A stretch of 12,793 bases of DNA, from positions 1 to 12,793 of the forward strand of contig JAGAWH010000171.1 of the NCBI GenBank assembly GCA_017941505.1. The letters are read 5' to 3'. The first letter of the stretch is position 1. Every line of letters begins with the position of its first letter. Source of the stretch: Faecalicoccus sp. (GTDB lineage: Bacteria; Bacillota_I; Bacilli_A; Erysipelotrichales; Erysipelotrichaceae). The position numbers and the translations under genes were made by a program. Below, one piece after another: positions 6,150 to 12,620 of this stretch. A model generated the notes under the pieces. That model searched no databases. It saw nothing but the letters and a program-made list of their open reading frames with translations, and was not told where the DNA came from.

Positions 6150-8633
6150 TTATAATATTTTTTTATAATAATTCTCCAAATCCTGATGCATCTGGTCTTC
6201 AATCCGCTTGAGATCTGCCGGATTCAATTGAGAAAATAAGGCATGTTTCATGGAGATCATTCCCAAATCTTTGGAGTAATATAAGAACCGTTTACGTTCA
6301 AACTTTTCAAATGGATTTGTCAACATATTGGTTCGAATATATTTTTCATCCTTTAAGGTTGTTTCATTATACGGACAGCTTGCTCTATCAATCGGTAATC
6401 CTTTGTCTACACGGTCCTGATAAAAGGCGATATATTCCTTTAAAATATCTTCAATCTTTGCGTCTCCTACACTGTTCATATTATGTATAAAGGACAAAAG
6501 AAAAGGCATTTTATAGGATAAGCTGTAATCCCGCTCCTCCAAAAAGGAAAAGAAATCCTCTTTGATCGTATCATCGGTATGTTCTGAAATATGATGTTCT
6601 TCACGAATACGTTTGACATTTTCCGGAGAGAAAAGATAAATCTTACGCTGACCGAAAGGCAAAATGACATCAGGCTCTATATGTCCTTTTTTGATCCAGC
6701 TTACAATGGTTCCAGTGCTCATAAACAGATCCCTTGCCAATTGTTCCTGATTCAAATAATCTCCGTATTTTGCCTCATAGGTTTCAATATCCACTTCCGT
6801 GATGGATTGGACCGTTTCGACCAATCCGTCAATTTCAATTAAATCCCCGCTGTGATAATCTCTTTTCAAAATATCACCGAAAGGAACATAAAGGGTATTT
6901 TGAAAGATGGTATGCATGGAACATGGCTTTGCCATAGCTCCGTATTCATCCACCACATCTATCACATAAACGTTCTTTTTGGATGATGTCTTTCTTAATC
7001 CTCTGCCGATCTGCTGCAGATACAGAACTCTTGAAAGCGTCGGTCTTGCCATGACAAGAATTCCTAATTCCGGATAATCCCATCCTTCCGATATCATATT
7101 ACAGGCGCATAAAAAGCGAATTTTATGATTGCGAAAATCTTCCATCACCTGTCTTGGATTTTTTGTCAGGCGTGTATAAGCTCTGGCAGACAGATCATAT
7201 TGATTCAAAATACGTTCCATTTCTGCGGCATGTTTATTATTGACACAGAATATGATTCCTTGTCGTTTACTGTCTCTGAAATAATCATGCAGGACAGTGG
7301 CAATTAATTCATTTCTTGAATTCACACGGATGGATTTTTCTAAGTCGGCATTCACATATTCCTGACCGTTAAAGCGAACATGACTTAAATCCAGATTGGT
7401 TTCAATGCGGTATACATTGGCATGCGCAACGATTTCTTTTTCCATGGCTTCTTTTAAAGATAATTCCGTCTGGTACAAGCCAAATACTTCTTCTAATTTC
7501 TTTTTATCCGGCCTTTGATCGGTAGCGGTCAGCCCAATCAAAAAATCCGGGTTATAATATTGAATGACTCTTTTTAAGGTTGGAGCCACCGCATGGTGGG
7601 CTTCATCAATCACAATATAATCATATGCATCCGATGGATGTTTGTAGTAATGCCTTCCCTGATAAGCATAAGTTTGAATATCAATATTCTGTTTATAATC
7701 CGGAAGCGAAACATCGATTCTTTTCTTCCAGTCTTCAATGATACTGACATTGGGTGCCAGAATCAGCGCTCTAAATGAAGGATGTTCTTTTCCATATGTC
7801 ATTAGATCTTGTTCGATAATCTTGGATTTACCGGCAGCAGTAGGCAGCACCACCAAAAAAGTATGGATCGAATCTTTCCGGCTCTTGGCAATACGTTCCA
7901 ATATGTTTTCCTGATGTTCATAAAGCTGAAAGCTTCGATTGGCCAATATACCATTTACGGTAAATCGGTTGGGATTGGTTCCAAAGAATAAGCGGATATC
8001 ATCTTCAATCCGGTCCTGAAAGCGGCAGTCTTCGGTAGAGAATCGAAAGAGTTTAATATTCCATTTGGCACAGGTATTCTGTTTCAACAGCTGTCTTTGA
8101 TAGTTCTTAAATCCAATAATCTGCGGATGATGATAATGAATGCCGTTTTCTTCCACCGCAATATCACCATCTTGGGTCCGAACCAGATAATCCAGAAAAA
8201 AAGTTTCACCATCCGGACCGATAATAGGATATTCCTTCCATAAATATTTGGAGGCTCCCATTCCGTATACACTTTCAAAACGCTTTTCAAAATTATATTC
8301 CAAAGGAGAAACATCCCCTGTCTGGGCTCTATCCGCAACATGGCCGATTTTTGATGGTTCTATCTGTATTTCATCATTTAAAAAGAGCTCGATTTGATCC
8401 ATATCTTCTTCTAAGAATCGAAATACCCGATCGTATTGTTTCATATACGAATTCTGTTTATCGGTAATCAGCATATAAGAAAAAGAATCTGCATCACATT
8501 CGTGTTTACAGATATCTTTATCGATAATTAAAATGGTTCTGTCTGATAAGTAAAAATCACTTCGTCCTCCACCCGGATAAGTCATGGTTTCAATTCTTTG
8601 AAAAATACCCTTAGAGGTTTGAATCTGCTCCAT
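6150..8633 (-). CDS. DEAH-box SF2 helicase with N-terminal PD-(D/E)XK-like nuclease domain and a C-terminal DNA-binding HTH
   Basis: An 827-residue protein from the ATG at 8633, chosen because AGGAG lies 9 bases upstream and the ATG overlaps the methyltransferase stop as TAATG; a longer in-frame start at 8669 lacks this. About residues 115-200 look like a DUF559/Vsr-type restriction-nuclease fold: E117, D148 (FFLDYLV), E161/E162 and N163 in AVEENGIHYHH, then YQRQLL and a final IKLFRFS strand. The helicase core follows: motif I LPTAAGKS (263-270), DEAH (343-346), TAT (369-371), and QQIGRGLRK (540-548). About 625-680 resemble an excisionase/MerR-type helix-turn-helix (LNQEQLARDLFMSTGTIVSW). The C-terminal ~150 residues include FEKFERKRFLYY, of unknown role. 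ATP-driven DNA translocation or unwinding coupled to cleavage is inferred. It pairs with the methyltransferase upstream. It could instead be a repair helicase. Confidence 0.88.
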   Translation of the reverse strand: MEQIQTSKGIFQRIETMTYPGGGRSDFYLSDRTILIIDKDICKHECDADSFSYMLITDKQNSYMKQYDRVFRFLEEDMDQIELFLNDEIQIEPSKIGHVADRAQTGDVSPLEYNFEKRFESVYGMGASKYLWKEYPIIGPDGETFFLDYLVRTQDGDIAVEENGIHYHHPQIIGFKNYQRQLLKQNTCAKWNIKLFRFSTEDCRFQDRIEDDIRLFFGTNPNRFTVNGILANRSFQLYEHQENILERIAKSRKDSIHTFLVVLPTAAGKSKIIEQDLMTYGKEHPSFRALILAPNVSIIEDWKKRIDVSLPDYKQNIDIQTYAYQGRHYYKHPSDAYDYIVIDEAHHAVAPTLKRVIQYYNPDFLIGLTATDQRPDKKKLEEVFGLYQTELSLKEAMEKEIVAHANVYRIETNLDLSHVRFNGQEYVNADLEKSIRVNSRNELIATVLHDYFRDSKRQGIIFCVNNKHAAEMERILNQYDLSARAYTRLTKNPRQVMEDFRNHKIRFLCACNMISEGWDYPELGILVMARPTLSRVLYLQQIGRGLRKTSSKKNVYVIDVVDEYGAMAKPCSMHTIFQNTLYVPFGDILKRDYHSGDLIEIDGLVETVQSITEVDIETYEAKYGDYLNQEQLARDLFMSTGTIVSWIKKGHIEPDVILPFGQRKIYLFSPENVKRIREEHHISEHTDDTIKEDFFSFLEERDYSLSYKMPFLLSFIHNMNSVGDAKIEDILKEYIAFYQDRVDKGLPIDRASCPYNETTLKDEKYIRTNMLTNPFEKFERKRFLYYSKDLGMISMKHALFSQLNPADLKRIEDQMHQDLENYYKKIL

Positions 8634-9232
8634 TACCGTGAACTCCTGATAAAGAAGGCATTGAGCCATTTTTCATCTTCTCTTTGCGGCCGTACATCCG
8701 ATGTGATGGCATATTTGACGTGTTTCAACAGCCGATTATCTTTTACGATTTCATTTAAAGAGCTTTCCGTAAGATTGGTAAAATACCGTCCGTTTCTTTC
8801 TCCTTCAAAGTCTCCGTATTTAAAGGACATGTATAAACATCCGCCCTCATTTAAGAAGGTGGAAAGCTTATCAATCACCGGTTTAAGCTCTTTTTTGGGA
8901 AGATGAAGAAGACTGGCACAGGCCCATATGCCATCAAAACGATCATTGGTTTCAAAGTCCGCAAACATAGAATGAATGACCTTCTGTCCGGTTAGTTTTT
9001 CGGCAGCAAGACACATCGCTTTGGAGCCATCGACCGATAACACCTTATATCCTGCATCTAAAAAAGCTTTGGAGTCCCTTCCGGAACCGCATCCAAAATC
9101 CAGAATATATCCCCCATTAGGAATATAATCCAAAAACTCTTCCTGTAAGTGAGACATATTGGCATCAATGGTACCGGAGATAAATTTGTCCGCATTTTTA
9201 TTGTAGTAATCAATTGTAGTATCCATGAGCAT
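8633..9232 (-). CDS. Class I SAM-dependent methyltransferase, coupled to the helicase
   Basis: A 199-residue Rossmann-type methyltransferase. Motif I is ILDFGCGSGRD (about 43-53), the ribose-binding acidic residue is D68 in SVDGS, and the post-III region has GIWACASLLHLP and GCLYMSFKYGDFEGERNGRYF. It has no (D/N/S)PP(Y/F) motif and no Pro-Cys motif, so it is not a recognisable N6-adenine, N4-cytosine or C5-cytosine DNA methylase; substrate unknown (small molecule, RNA or protein). Two starts compete: ATG 9232 and ATG 9226 (MDTTIDYYNKN). Neither has a Shine-Dalgarno site, and a TATAAT at 9233-9238 directly abuts the first, which would favour a leaderless start at or near 9226. The TAA stop overlaps the helicase ATG, so the two are translated as a unit. 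Confidence 0.87.
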   Translation of the reverse strand: MLMDTTIDYYNKNADKFISGTIDANMSHLQEEFLDYIPNGGYILDFGCGSGRDSKAFLDAGYKVLSVDGSKAMCLAAEKLTGQKVIHSMFADFETNDRFDGIWACASLLHLPKKELKPVIDKLSTFLNEGGCLYMSFKYGDFEGERNGRYFTNLTESSLNEIVKDNRLLKHVKYAITSDVRPQREDEKWLNAFFIRSSR

Positions 9233-9238
9233 ATTATA
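9233..9238 (-). promoter_or_regulatory. Candidate -10 box of the methyltransferase-helicase unit
   Basis: A perfect TATAAT on the minus strand ends directly before the ATG at 9232 and 6 bases before the ATG at 9226. No good -35 is visible about 17 bases upstream (GGTGCG). If used, transcription would begin around 9226-9225, giving a leaderless message. Confidence 0.35.
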
Positions 9239-9261
9239 TCTTAAATGACTGAAATCGCACC

Positions 9262-9290
9262 ATATAAAAAACGTACCCTTTCGGATACGT
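9262..9290 (-). terminator. Rho-independent terminator of the FHA-ABC transporter operon
   Basis: On the minus strand ACGTATCC (9290-9283) pairs with GGGTACGT (9278-9271) with one G-U pair, closing a GAAA tetraloop, then TTTTTTATA. It starts at the last base of the permease stop codon region. Confidence 0.85.
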
Positions 9291-10201
9291 TAACGTTTAT
9301 CTTTATCTATCTGCGATAAGAAGCCGATTCCAACTGCCGTATAGAATAGCGCGTGACAACAAAGAATACCCCATTGTTTCCAAAGATTTTCCTGCACGTA
9401 TTTATATTTCTTACTGGTCAGCTGTTCTGCTGTATAATCTACCACTTCATCTCTGTCCAGGCTGTTTACAATTTCCATAATGGTTTCATCGTTTTTAAAA
9501 TATAACGATGTATCCATCAATAAATTGGATGGTAAAGAGTTATAGTCAGCACTGGTCATGATCGCATGAACACACCATTTAGAAATCGTAAAATCGGATA
9601 GTTTTTTTGCGGGTCCTTCCAAATTGAATGCGACACCGGCAAATACCAATTCAACAATCAATAAAAACGGCATGACTGTCATAGCTGCAGTGGTGGTACG
9701 AACGATACAGGATACCATCAATGCCATCATATCTGCGGCAAAAGTACTCAGAAACATCGTAACACCAAAGTCCAGCAGATAAGATTGAAAGATGAGGCCT
9801 TTCTGCGGAAAATGCATTCCCATGATCTGAAAGATAAAGATGCAGATAAGAACCTGAATTAAACATAAACAGGCTTGATAAATCACATGAGCACCGATGT
9901 AACTGGTGATATACATTCCGGCACGGTGTTCGCGTTTAATGATTCCTCTTTCCTTTACGACAGACTGAATGGAGTTAAAGAAGCCGTTCCAGATGCACAC
10001 ACACATAACGGCAAGAGCACCGATTCGTGTATCTTCCATTGTCTTAAACATTCCGTTGACCACGACAAAGGCAACCAAAGCTGCGATGACTGCAGAAATC
10101 GGGAGTAATTTCCAATCTTTTTCATAAAGGAACATTCGTAAGAATTTTCCTAAATATATTTTTGTTTGAAGCCATCTTCCCGCATATTTATTCTCCATCA
10201 T
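9290..10201 (-). CDS. ABC-2 type transporter permease (ABCG-like), partner of the FHA-ABC ATPase
   Basis: A 303-residue permease. The start is placed at 10201 (or the next codon, ATG 10198) because GAGG lies 6-9 bases upstream inside the end of the ATPase gene; a longer in-frame start at 10273 would be buried 84 bases in that gene without a ribosome-binding site. Six membrane helices can be read: about 33-52, 60-79, 98-127, 142-167, 172-192 and 277-295, with a soluble loop of about 80 residues between helices 5 and 6. The short amphipathic stretch VKERGIIKREHRAGMYITSY between helices 2 and 3, quoted here as ERGIIKREHRAGMY, corresponds to the E-R-x-A-G-M-Y element of ABCG and ABC-2 permeases that contacts the ATPase. 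The gene overlaps the ATPase gene by 14 bases, so the products should assemble together. Substrate is unknown; export of a lipid, drug or cell-envelope precursor is typical of the family. Confidence 0.85.
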   Translation of the reverse strand: MMENKYAGRWLQTKIYLGKFLRMFLYEKDWKLLPISAVIAALVAFVVVNGMFKTMEDTRIGALAVMCVCIWNGFFNSIQSVVKERGIIKREHRAGMYITSYIGAHVIYQACLCLIQVLICIFIFQIMGMHFPQKGLIFQSYLLDFGVTMFLSTFAADMMALMVSCIVRTTTAAMTVMPFLLIVELVFAGVAFNLEGPAKKLSDFTISKWCVHAIMTSADYNSLPSNLLMDTSLYFKNDETIMEIVNSLDRDEVVDYTAEQLTSKKYKYVQENLWKQWGILCCHALFYTAVGIGFLSQIDKDKR

Positions 10202-11693
10202 TCGTTTCCTCGACTTTCTCTTGTTGATAAGCCTTGTACTTCTCAATATATAAATCTGCATGACCCAATCCACCTTCGTTGATTGGATTAATAGCTAATA
10301 CAATATCTTCCATCGTCTTGCACTCGAAAAATCTTCTTGCCTCCGGAATCGTTCCGTAGAATGCCAGATGTCCGGAGTGATCTTCCTGAGAAACCGCAAG
10401 AACAATGACTTTATCAAATAAATCGATAACACGGTCCGGCGTATGCGTGATAACGATTACGAATTTATTTCGGTTTGCGATAGAACGGAGTGAAACCATC
10501 AATTCACGGGCAAGCACTCCATCCAGACCGGAATCCGGTTCATCTAAAATAAAGATACTTGGATCGGCAATATACTCTACGCAGATTGACAAACGTTTTC
10601 GCTGACCGCCTGATAATTTGCTGACAAGAGCATCCTTGCGGTTATCTAAACCAAATAATGCCAATAGATGGTCAACACGCGATTCTCTTTCTTCATCGGA
10701 AAGATTTAACGGAAGACGCATCTGCGCCGCATTCCATAATGTCTTATATACCGTATCATCCATTCGAAGTAAATCCGATTGCGGAACAACACCGATATCA
10801 TGCTGCATCTTTTTATATTCCCGATAGATATTGGTATCATTGAGTGTGATGGTCGCATTGGCTTTCTCATATCCGGTAATCGCATTGATCAGCGTTGTCT
10901 TACCGGCACCGGATCCACCTAATAAAAGAACCATTTCACCAGAATAAAGAGTTAGATTAATATCTTTCAACAAAATCTTCTTTTTCAGATAATTATTAAC
11001 GGTACGATCCTTAATATCGACATTAATAACCGATGTTTCACGAACACGATGATTGTACACCAATACGTTTTTGGTCAAAACCATGGTCGTTTCCGCCATT
11101 GATATCACATCGTGATGGAATAATTCTGTCTTTTGATCAATCTTTTCTCCATTGACTGTGATGCCATGATACGTATTGCAGTCTTCAATAAACCATTTGC
11201 CATCGGTATTTGTCATCTTGGCATAATGTTCAGATTCAATTTCACTGTCCTGTTTGTAAATATCCAGATGATTCGGTTCGGAGACATCGCGATTATCGTT
11301 GACAACGATAATTTGATGCTCATCACCGATCATAATGGAATCCCAGGATTCCTTGTGTTTGGTAACCTCTTTGAAAAGTAAAAGCGGAGTACGCTTTCTA
11401 TGTTTAAAGCGGATTACATCATTGAAGCGTAATTCAACTTTTTCATTCTTCTTGATTTTCTCATTACGAATCGTTGTTACGATATCAGATTGGTTTAAGT
11501 AATACCATTTTTTATCTTCATAAGAAATAACACCCAGTTTCCGCTGTCCGGTCTGAGGCATGATTTCTTCATTAATTTGAATATCAATTTTATTTTTACC
11601 GTAATAGAGAGCAGTTTTATCATCAATATCGACACTTAAAGGAGCTTCTGTTTTATCAATCACAATAATTCTTGCGATTAAATTATTCACCAT
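10188..11693 (-). CDS. ABC transporter ATPase with N-terminal FHA-like domains
   Basis: A 501-residue protein. The start at 11693 is chosen because GGAGG lies 8 bases upstream; the longer open frame to 11813 would run antisense through a tRNA. The N-terminal ~230 residues carry one clear and one weak FHA-like unit: about 118-205 (IMIGDEHQ, VSEPNHLDIYK, then WFIEDCNTYHGITVNGEKI as the closing N-G turn) and a more diverged one at about 20-95. In the first, the usual phospho-Thr-binding Arg after G is Asp, and the S-x-x-H pair is spaced S-x-x-x-H, so phosphopeptide binding is doubtful. The ATPase follows: Walker A GGSGAGKT (259-266), signature LSGGQRKR (360-367), Walker B FILDEPDSGLD (381-391), switch H417. 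Domain order matches mycobacterial Rv1747, except that the permease is a separate gene here. No Ser/Thr kinase is in the window. Confidence 0.9.
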   Translation of the reverse strand: MVNNLIARIIVIDKTEAPLSVDIDDKTALYYGKNKIDIQINEEIMPQTGQRKLGVISYEDKKWYYLNQSDIVTTIRNEKIKKNEKVELRFNDVIRFKHRKRTPLLLFKEVTKHKESWDSIMIGDEHQIIVVNDNRDVSEPNHLDIYKQDSEIESEHYAKMTNTDGKWFIEDCNTYHGITVNGEKIDQKTELFHHDVISMAETTMVLTKNVLVYNHRVRETSVINVDIKDRTVNNYLKKKILLKDINLTLYSGEMVLLLGGSGAGKTTLINAITGYEKANATITLNDTNIYREYKKMQHDIGVVPQSDLLRMDDTVYKTLWNAAQMRLPLNLSDEERESRVDHLLALFGLDNRKDALVSKLSGGQRKRLSICVEYIADPSIFILDEPDSGLDGVLARELMVSLRSIANRNKFVIVITHTPDRVIDLFDKVIVLAVSQEDHSGHLAFYGTIPEARRFFECKTMEDIVLAINPINEGGLGHADLYIEKYKAYQQEKVEETNDGE

Positions 11694-11714
11694 AAATATC
11701 GCCTCCCAACATAT

Positions 11715-11720
11715 ATTATA
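11715..11720 (-). promoter_or_regulatory. Candidate -10 box of the FHA-ABC operon
   Basis: TATAAT on the minus strand, 21 bases upstream of the ATG and just before the GGAGG site. The -35 is poor (TTTCAA at 17 bases). It lies back-to-back with the tRNA promoter in an 81-base divergent region. Confidence 0.4.
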
Positions 11721-11737
11721 TATAAAAATTGTTCTTC

Positions 11738-11766
11738 TTGAAATAAAAATTGAAATAGTGTATTTT
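11738..11766 (+). promoter_or_regulatory. Candidate promoter of the tRNA gene
   Basis: TTGAAA (11738-11743), 17-base spacer, TATTTT (11761-11766), ending 8 bases before the mature tRNA 5' end. The -35 matches five of six consensus bases. A TATAGT at 11766-11771 is an alternative -10 but has no -35 at the right distance. Confidence 0.4.
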
Positions 11767-11774
11767 ATAGTTAC

Positions 11775-11847
11775 GCCGACGTAGCACAGCCGGTAGTGCA
11801 ACGCACTCGTCACGCGTAGGTCGTTGGTTCAAGTCCAATCGTCGGCA
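11775..11847 (+). tRNA. tRNA-Thr (anticodon CGT), atypical anticodon arm
   Basis: A complete 73-base cloverleaf. Acceptor GCCGACG/CGTCGGC is perfect; D stem GCAC/GTGC with loop AGCCGGTA; T stem GTTGG/CCAAT (one G-T) with TTCAAGT; variable loop AGGTC; discriminator A. The anticodon arm is ACGCA / CTCGTCA / CGCGT: anticodon CGT at 11808-11810 after the conserved T33, reading ACG (Thr). G1-C72, C2-G71 and G35-U36 agree with Thr identity. Two positions are odd: base 37 is C (11811), where ANN-reading tRNAs carry A for t6A, and pair 31-39 is A-C. CCA is not encoded. It is followed within 6 bases by a terminator and stands alone. Either a functional but unusual minor Thr tRNA or a decaying copy. 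Confidence 0.75.
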
Positions 11848-11852
11848 CTGAC

Positions 11853-11877
11853 AAGTCCTTGAAAAAGGACTTTTTTT
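11853..11877 (+). terminator. Rho-independent terminator of the tRNA gene
   Basis: AAGTCCTT (11853-11860), GAAA loop, AAGGACTT (11865-11872), T run 11871-11877. A perfect 8-bp stem. Confidence 0.9.
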
Positions 11878-11993
11878 GTGCAGCAATGTCGAATAATCCA
11901 GCAGTAATATCATATCCATTGCGATAAAAAAGGGTTTGAATTTTTTGAATAAGACCGTACAAACTACCGCCTTTTATTTTAGAATTGCGCAAA

Positions 11994-12020
11994 AAAAGAT
12001 ATGAAAAAAGCATATCTTTT
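11994..12020. terminator. Strong hairpin, terminator-like mainly for the minus strand
   Basis: AAAAGATATG (11994-12003) pairs perfectly with CATATCTTTT (12011-12020) around a 7-base loop. The minus strand gives seven Ts after the stem, the plus strand only four. No leftward gene that would need it is visible, so it may be bidirectional insulation. The rest of 11878-11993 shows no supported gene. Confidence 0.5.
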
Positions 12021-12022
12021 GA

Positions 12023-12051
12023 TTGACGTAAACATATTTATGTAGTGTACT
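12023..12051 (+). promoter_or_regulatory. Weak promoter candidate of the small accessory operon
   Basis: TTGACG (12023-12028) with TGTACT at 17 bases (12046-12051) or TACTAT at 19 bases. Either would start transcription at or just inside the AGGAGG at 12058-12063, leaving almost no leader, so the call is weak. Confidence 0.3.
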
Positions 12052-12067
12052 ATGATCAGGAGGTAAC

Positions 12068-12258
12068 ATGGAACCGCAATAAAAAAACTGCTTGATAATC
12101 TAGACCTTATCGAAGCAGTTCTGATCAAAGTAATCTCCATCACCGGTTGGCTGATTATTTTGATTCATCTGATTCAGGGATTGAGATTAATATCTCTGAG
12201 GACTTCGCTCCACTCCCTTAATCACATTGTAAAAAAGGTCCATCAAAAAGTAAAATGA
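12068..12258 (+). pseudogene. Small hydrophobic protein gene with a frame break after three codons
   Basis: AGGAGG (12058-12063) precedes an ATG at 12068 by 4 bases, but this frame reads only M-E-P-Q-stop (12068-12082). The frame one base back (from GCA at 12076) is open for 60 codons to TGA at 12256-12258 and reads AIKKLLDNLDLIEAVL, then a hydrophobic helix with ITGWLIILIHLIQGL, then a basic tail (KKVHQKVK). A single lost base after M-E-P would rejoin the two frames. That the second frame is or was coding is supported by its length, its membrane-helix pattern, and its TGA overlapping the ATG of the next gene. In that frame a TAA directly precedes, and no ATG, GTG or TTG start exists near it; only a CTG (12088) or an ATA overlapping the MEPQ stop could serve. 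No recognised family. Confidence 0.5.
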
Positions 12259-12350
12259 AAAAAGAAATAATATTCAGTATCCTTAGAATAATAGGATTGC
12301 TTGCTGCAGTTATTATCTTAATCGGTTCATTACTAAAGGGAGGTTTCTAA
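12255..12350 (+). CDS. 31-residue single-helix membrane micro-protein
   Basis: ATG at 12255 overlaps the TGA of the preceding frame (ATGA), and TAA at 12348-12350 is immediately followed by the next ATG. The protein is MKKE, then a hydrophobic helix (IIGLLAAVIILIGSLL, about 13-28), then KGGF. It has no Shine-Dalgarno of its own; translation would depend on coupling to the gene before. Its own last codons contain the AAAGGGAGG that serves the next gene, so codons here do double duty. Function unknown; tiny membrane proteins of this kind occur in plasmid, ICE and type I toxin loci. Confidence 0.55.
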   Translation: MKKEIIFSILRIIGLLAAVIILIGSLLKGGF

Positions 12351-12533
12351 ATGGATGATAAATATACAGCTCAAAAAAAGTACGCTAAACAAAATGTCAA
12401 AAAAGTCAGTTGTTCCTTCAACAAGGAATTCGTAGAAAGTTTTGTTGAGGCTTGCCATAAACTTGGGATCACACAAGCAAGCGTAATCCGCAAAGCTATG
12501 GAAGAGACAATCGCAAAAGCTGAAACAAAGTAA
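12351..12533 (+). CDS. Ribbon-helix-helix (Arc/MetJ-type) DNA-binding protein
   Basis: A 60-residue protein with AAAGGGAGG 7 bases before the ATG. The order fits an RHH fold: basic N-terminus (YTAQKKYAKQ), a beta strand (NVKKVSCSFNK, about 15-25), helix A (EFVESFVEACHKLG), the turn I-T, and helix B (QASVIRKAMEETIAKA). Such proteins dimerise through the strand, which enters the DNA major groove. N-termini of the form Y-x-x-Q-K-K-Y-x-x-x-N are frequent in small RHH proteins of prophages, plasmids and ICEs of Bacillota (general recollection). It is the last gene of the mini-operon, ending at a terminator, and may repress its own promoter. An antitoxin role is possible but no toxin is recognised. 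Confidence 0.8.
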   Translation: MDDKYTAQKKYAKQNVKKVSCSFNKEFVESFVEACHKLGITQASVIRKAMEETIAKAETK

Positions 12534-12545
12534 TAACAAACTTGG

Positions 12546-12569
12546 AGAGACCGAAGTTGGTCTCTTTTT
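12546..12569 (+). terminator. Rho-independent terminator of the small accessory operon
   Basis: AGAGACC (12546-12552), 6-base loop, GGTCTCT (12559-12565), T run to 12569, 13 bases after the RHH stop codon. Confidence 0.88.
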
Positions 12570-12620
12570 GTTTGTTGTTGTAGATATTCTATGAAGACTT
12601 TCTCTTGCGGTTTGATAAAG

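Noticed and set aside
8634..8669. Longer helicase start at 8669
   Set aside because: It would overlap the methyltransferase by 37 bases without a Shine-Dalgarno site, whereas ATG 8633 has AGGAG and a TAATG junction.
10202..10273. N-terminal extension of the ABC permease to 10273
   Set aside because: It lies inside the ATPase gene, lacks a ribosome-binding site and adds a basic stretch unlike a permease N-terminus; GAGG precedes ATG 10201.
11694..11813. N-terminal extension of the FHA-ABC ATPase to 11813
   Set aside because: It would read antisense through the tRNA; GGAGG 8 bases before 11693 marks the start.
11802..11818. Reading the tRNA as tRNA-Asp (GTC)
   Set aside because: It would need C at position 33 and two mismatches in the anticodon stem; the CGT reading keeps T33 and four of five pairs.
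11886..11927. 13-codon plus-strand ORF (ATG TCG AAT ... TAA)
   Set aside because: No ribosome-binding site, not hydrophobic, follows directly after the tRNA terminator.
11716..12013. Minus-strand ORFs with GLEPTTYA- or RPTRDECV-like C-termini
   Set aside because: They run antisense through the tRNA and its terminator and have no ribosome-binding site; such peptides are typical false translations of tRNA genes.
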